From Prochlorococcus sp. AG-355-I20 (GTDB lineage Bacteria; Cyanobacteriota; Cyanobacteriia; PCC-6307; Cyanobiaceae): a stretch of 46,404 nt of DNA. Numbering within the stretch: the first letter of the stretch is position 1; every line of letters starts with the position of its first letter. A model generated the notes under the pieces. It did not search any database. It was not told the origin of the DNA and saw nothing but the letters and a program-made list of their open reading frames with translations. A program made the translations under genes and the position numbers. The DNA lies in assembly GCA_003280895.1 (NCBI GenBank), contig QCDM01000010.1, forward strand, positions 1 through 46,404, read 5' to 3'. Below are positions 44,587 through 46,404 of this stretch, one piece after another.

Positions 44587-45240
44587 TTACCAACCGTTTT
44601 CTTTAAGCCACTGGGAAGAAATATTACTTGAAGATAAATCTTGATTACTATTTTTATTAAATAAAAGTAATTTCTCTACATATTTAATTAGTGCATCTGC
44701 CTCAAGGTTTACGCTTTCACCGATATTTAATTTATTCAGATTTGTGTTATGCCAAGTATGAGGAATTATCGCAATAGTAAATATTTCTCCTTCCTGCTCA
44801 TATTTTGCAATTGTAAGACTTATACCGTTTACACAAATACTCCCTTTATTAACTACATATTTTGAAAAATTATTATTTTTCCACTTTATTGATAAGAGCC
44901 AAGATTTCTCTAATTTTTCTATATTTTCAACTGTTCCAAGTCCATCAACATGTCCGCTGACAATATGCCCTCCTAGACGGTCAGACACCCTAAGAGCGGG
45001 CTCCAAATTTACAATCTGATTCAGGTTCGACTTTACTCCTAAAGTTGTTTTTTTTAATGTCTCCTCACTAACATCAACAGTAAATTTATTTTGAAAAATC
45101 TCTTTAACTGTCAAACAAATTCCATCAACAGCTATGCTGTCGCCGATTGCCATATCAAATAAATTATCTAGAATTTCAATTTCTAAAATATTTTTTTCTT
45201 GTCTTAGTTTTCCAACTGATTGAATTATTCCTGTAAACAT
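44587..45240 (-). CDS. ribE: Riboflavin synthase, alpha chain
   Basis: 217-residue enzyme that makes riboflavin from two lumazine molecules. The start MFTGIIQSVGKL is the family's signature. Two lumazine-binding repeats follow, each with a SIAVDGICLTV / SICVNGISLTIAKY block and a VNLEPALR / VNLEADALIKY block. Length is normal. It is convergent with the cyAbrB gene and divergent from the aldo/keto reductase gene. No FMN riboswitch is recognisable upstream. Confidence 0.96.
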   Translation of the reverse strand: MFTGIIQSVGKLRQEKNILEIEILDNLFDMAIGDSIAVDGICLTVKEIFQNKFTVDVSEETLKKTTLGVKSNLNQIVNLEPALRVSDRLGGHIVSGHVDGLGTVENIEKLEKSWLLSIKWKNNNFSKYVVNKGSICVNGISLTIAKYEQEGEIFTIAIIPHTWHNTNLNKLNIGESVNLEADALIKYVEKLLLFNKNSNQDLSSSNISSQWLKENGW

Positions 45241-45348
45241 TGATTTAAGAAAAATATTTTTGCAAAATTTTGTATTTACTCTAATTTACTTTAAATGATT
45301 TTCAACTATAAATAAATTAAACAGTAAAAAAAAATTGATCATATTTAG

Positions 45349-46404
45349 ATGATTATAAATTCACAAAAAAGATCATTTGGTAGAGGGGCGAAAGTGAGCT
45401 TATTCACTTTAGGGACAATGCGAGCAACTGAAAGTCTCGAAAAAATGTATAGCATAATAAAAAATGCATATTATGTAGGAATTAACCACATAGAAACAGC
45501 ACCCTCTTATGGTGCTGCTGAATCACTTATTGGGAATTCAATAAAAAAATTAGCAATAGAAGAGAATATAAATGAAAAAAATTGGGTGATCACTTCCAAA
45601 GTTTTACCAAAGGGTGATTTAGACTTTTTAAAAAAAAATTTTAAAAAGTCTCTTAAAAATTTAAATCGCGAGAAAATTAATAATCTTGCAATTCACGGAC
45701 TCAACTTAAAACAACATCTAGATTGGGTTCTTGCTGGTGAGGGTAAGAAATTCATATCTTGGATACTTGAGAAGGAACTAGTTGATCAAGTTGGTTTTAG
45801 TTCTCACGGAAGTTATTCACTAATTAAAGATGCAATTAACTGTGAAGTTTTTACTTTTTGTAGTCTTCATTTACATTATTTAGACCAATCTAAGATTGCA
45901 TTAGCAGAGAAAGCTATAAAAAAAGGTATGGGAGTTTTAGCAATATCACCTGCTGATAAAGGCGGTAAATTGTATTATCCAAGTGATATTTTGATAGAGG
46001 CCTCTAAGCCTTTTCATCCATTAGAGTTAGCGTATCGATTTCTGCTGGCAAAAGGCATTACAACTTTATCCTTGGGTGCAACAAACAAAAAAGATTTTGA
46101 ATTTGCGCATAAACTTAGGAACTCATTCGAGAAGCTCACAAAAGTCGAAAAAAGCGCCCTGAATAAACTTGAGGAAGTTTCTAATGAAAGATTAAACTCA
46201 ACCAAATGTGAACAATGTAGATCTTGTCTTCCATGTCCAAATGAAGTGCCTATTCCAGAAATACTTCGTTTAAGAAATATATCTATTGGTTATGGCCAAT
46301 TAGAATTTTCAAAAGAAAGATACAATTTAATAGGAAAAGCTGGCCACTGGTGGGAAGAAAAAAATTCCTCATTTTGTCAAGAATGTAATGAATGTGTTCC
46401 TAAA
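45349..46404 (+). CDS. Aldo/keto reductase with 4Fe-4S-type cysteine motifs, 3' end missing
   Basis: 352 codons are open to the right edge, so the C-terminus is outside. An AKR TIM-barrel core is visible: LFTLGTMRATES, NHIETAPSYGAAESLIG, VGFSSHGSY and ITTLSLGATN. After about residue 285 comes a cysteine-rich segment CEQCRSCLPCPNEVPIP, and a second one, CQECNECVPK, is reached at the edge. These resemble the 4Fe-4S domain of larger AKR-family proteins. The redox partner and substrate are not known. The start ATG (MIINSQKRSFGRG) is 108 bases from the ribE start. Confidence 0.88.
   Translation, partial: MIINSQKRSFGRGAKVSLFTLGTMRATESLEKMYSIIKNAYYVGINHIETAPSYGAAESLIGNSIKKLAIEENINEKNWVITSKVLPKGDLDFLKKNFKKSLKNLNREKINNLAIHGLNLKQHLDWVLAGEGKKFISWILEKELVDQVGFSSHGSYSLIKDAINCEVFTFCSLHLHYLDQSKIALAEKAIKKGMGVLAISPADKGGKLYYPSDILIEASKPFHPLELAYRFLLAKGITTLSLGATNKKDFEFAHKLRNSFEKLTKVEKSALNKLEEVSNERLNSTKCEQCRSCLPCPNEVPIPEILRLRNISIGYGQLEFSKERYNLIGKAGHWWEEKNSSFCQECNECVPK

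Overview
The window looks like core chromosome of a high-light-adapted Prochlorococcus (marine picocyanobacterium). The evidence is strongly AT-rich DNA with very short gaps, photosystem I genes (psaF, psaJ), cytochrome b6f genes (petC, petA), a high-light-inducible (Hli) chlorophyll-binding protein, a cyanobacterial AbrB-type regulator, and a 64-residue protein that matches, from memory, the picocyanobacterial hyper-conserved protein PSHCP between two tRNA genes. I cannot name the strain. I see no insertion sequence, prophage, integrase, CRISPR array or rRNA operon, and no gene-free stretch longer than 300 bases.

Layout. 1-7.0 kb: an M32 carboxypeptidase cut by the left edge, YjbQ, a pterin dehydratase, a CobW-type metallochaperone with a His-rich repeat, an iron-type ABC permease, then a membrane protein and LarC on the other strand. 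7.1-12.2 kb: two unrecognised proteins, xthA, hemL, a prohibitin-like protein, a small acidic protein and YajQ. 12.2-15.6 kb: a P-loop/DRTGG protein paired with a LOG/DprA-like Rossmann protein, an SDR protein and map. 15.7-18.5 kb is a translation block: a PepSY-like membrane protein, rplS, tRNA-Trp, PSHCP, tRNA-Asp and gltX. 18.5-22.5 kb: a Na+/H+ antiporter, hli, tsaD, psaF-psaJ and gmk. 22.6-29.5 kb: an NFACT/RqcH protein, a small membrane protein, tatC, a DUF3067 protein, petC-petA, lgt, cobM and a RodZ-like protein. 29.5-36.6 kb: ppx, a UbiA prenyltransferase, LD-carboxypeptidase, ispD, fabG, a 59-residue membrane protein and an orphan groEL. 36.6-44.1 kb is a respiratory-oxidase region: ctaA-ctaB, an ABC-2 exporter and a small unknown protein on the minus strand, divergent from ctaC-ctaD-ctaE. 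44.2 kb to the end: an AbrB-type regulator, riboflavin synthase and an iron-sulfur aldo/keto reductase cut by the right edge.

How the genes fit together. Heme A synthesis (ctaAB) faces the oxidase subunits that need it. TatC lies next to the Rieske protein, which carries a twin-arginine signal, and next to cytochrome f. L19, two tRNAs, a tRNA-binding Tudor-like protein and GluRS form a translation island. Most convergent gene pairs abut or overlap by a few bases, and six genes appear to start with TTG, both signs of a streamlined genome. Three protein genes under 60 codons (an Hli, PsaJ and a 59-residue membrane protein) were found by reading the intergenic DNA directly.

I did not find a convincing undescribed multi-gene system. 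The most worthwhile leads are the PSHCP/tRNA island and its inverted repeats, the perfect inverted repeat between map and the PepSY-like gene, the ABC exporter with its unknown partner in the oxidase cluster, the DUF3067 gene between tatC and petC, and the P-loop/LOG pair.
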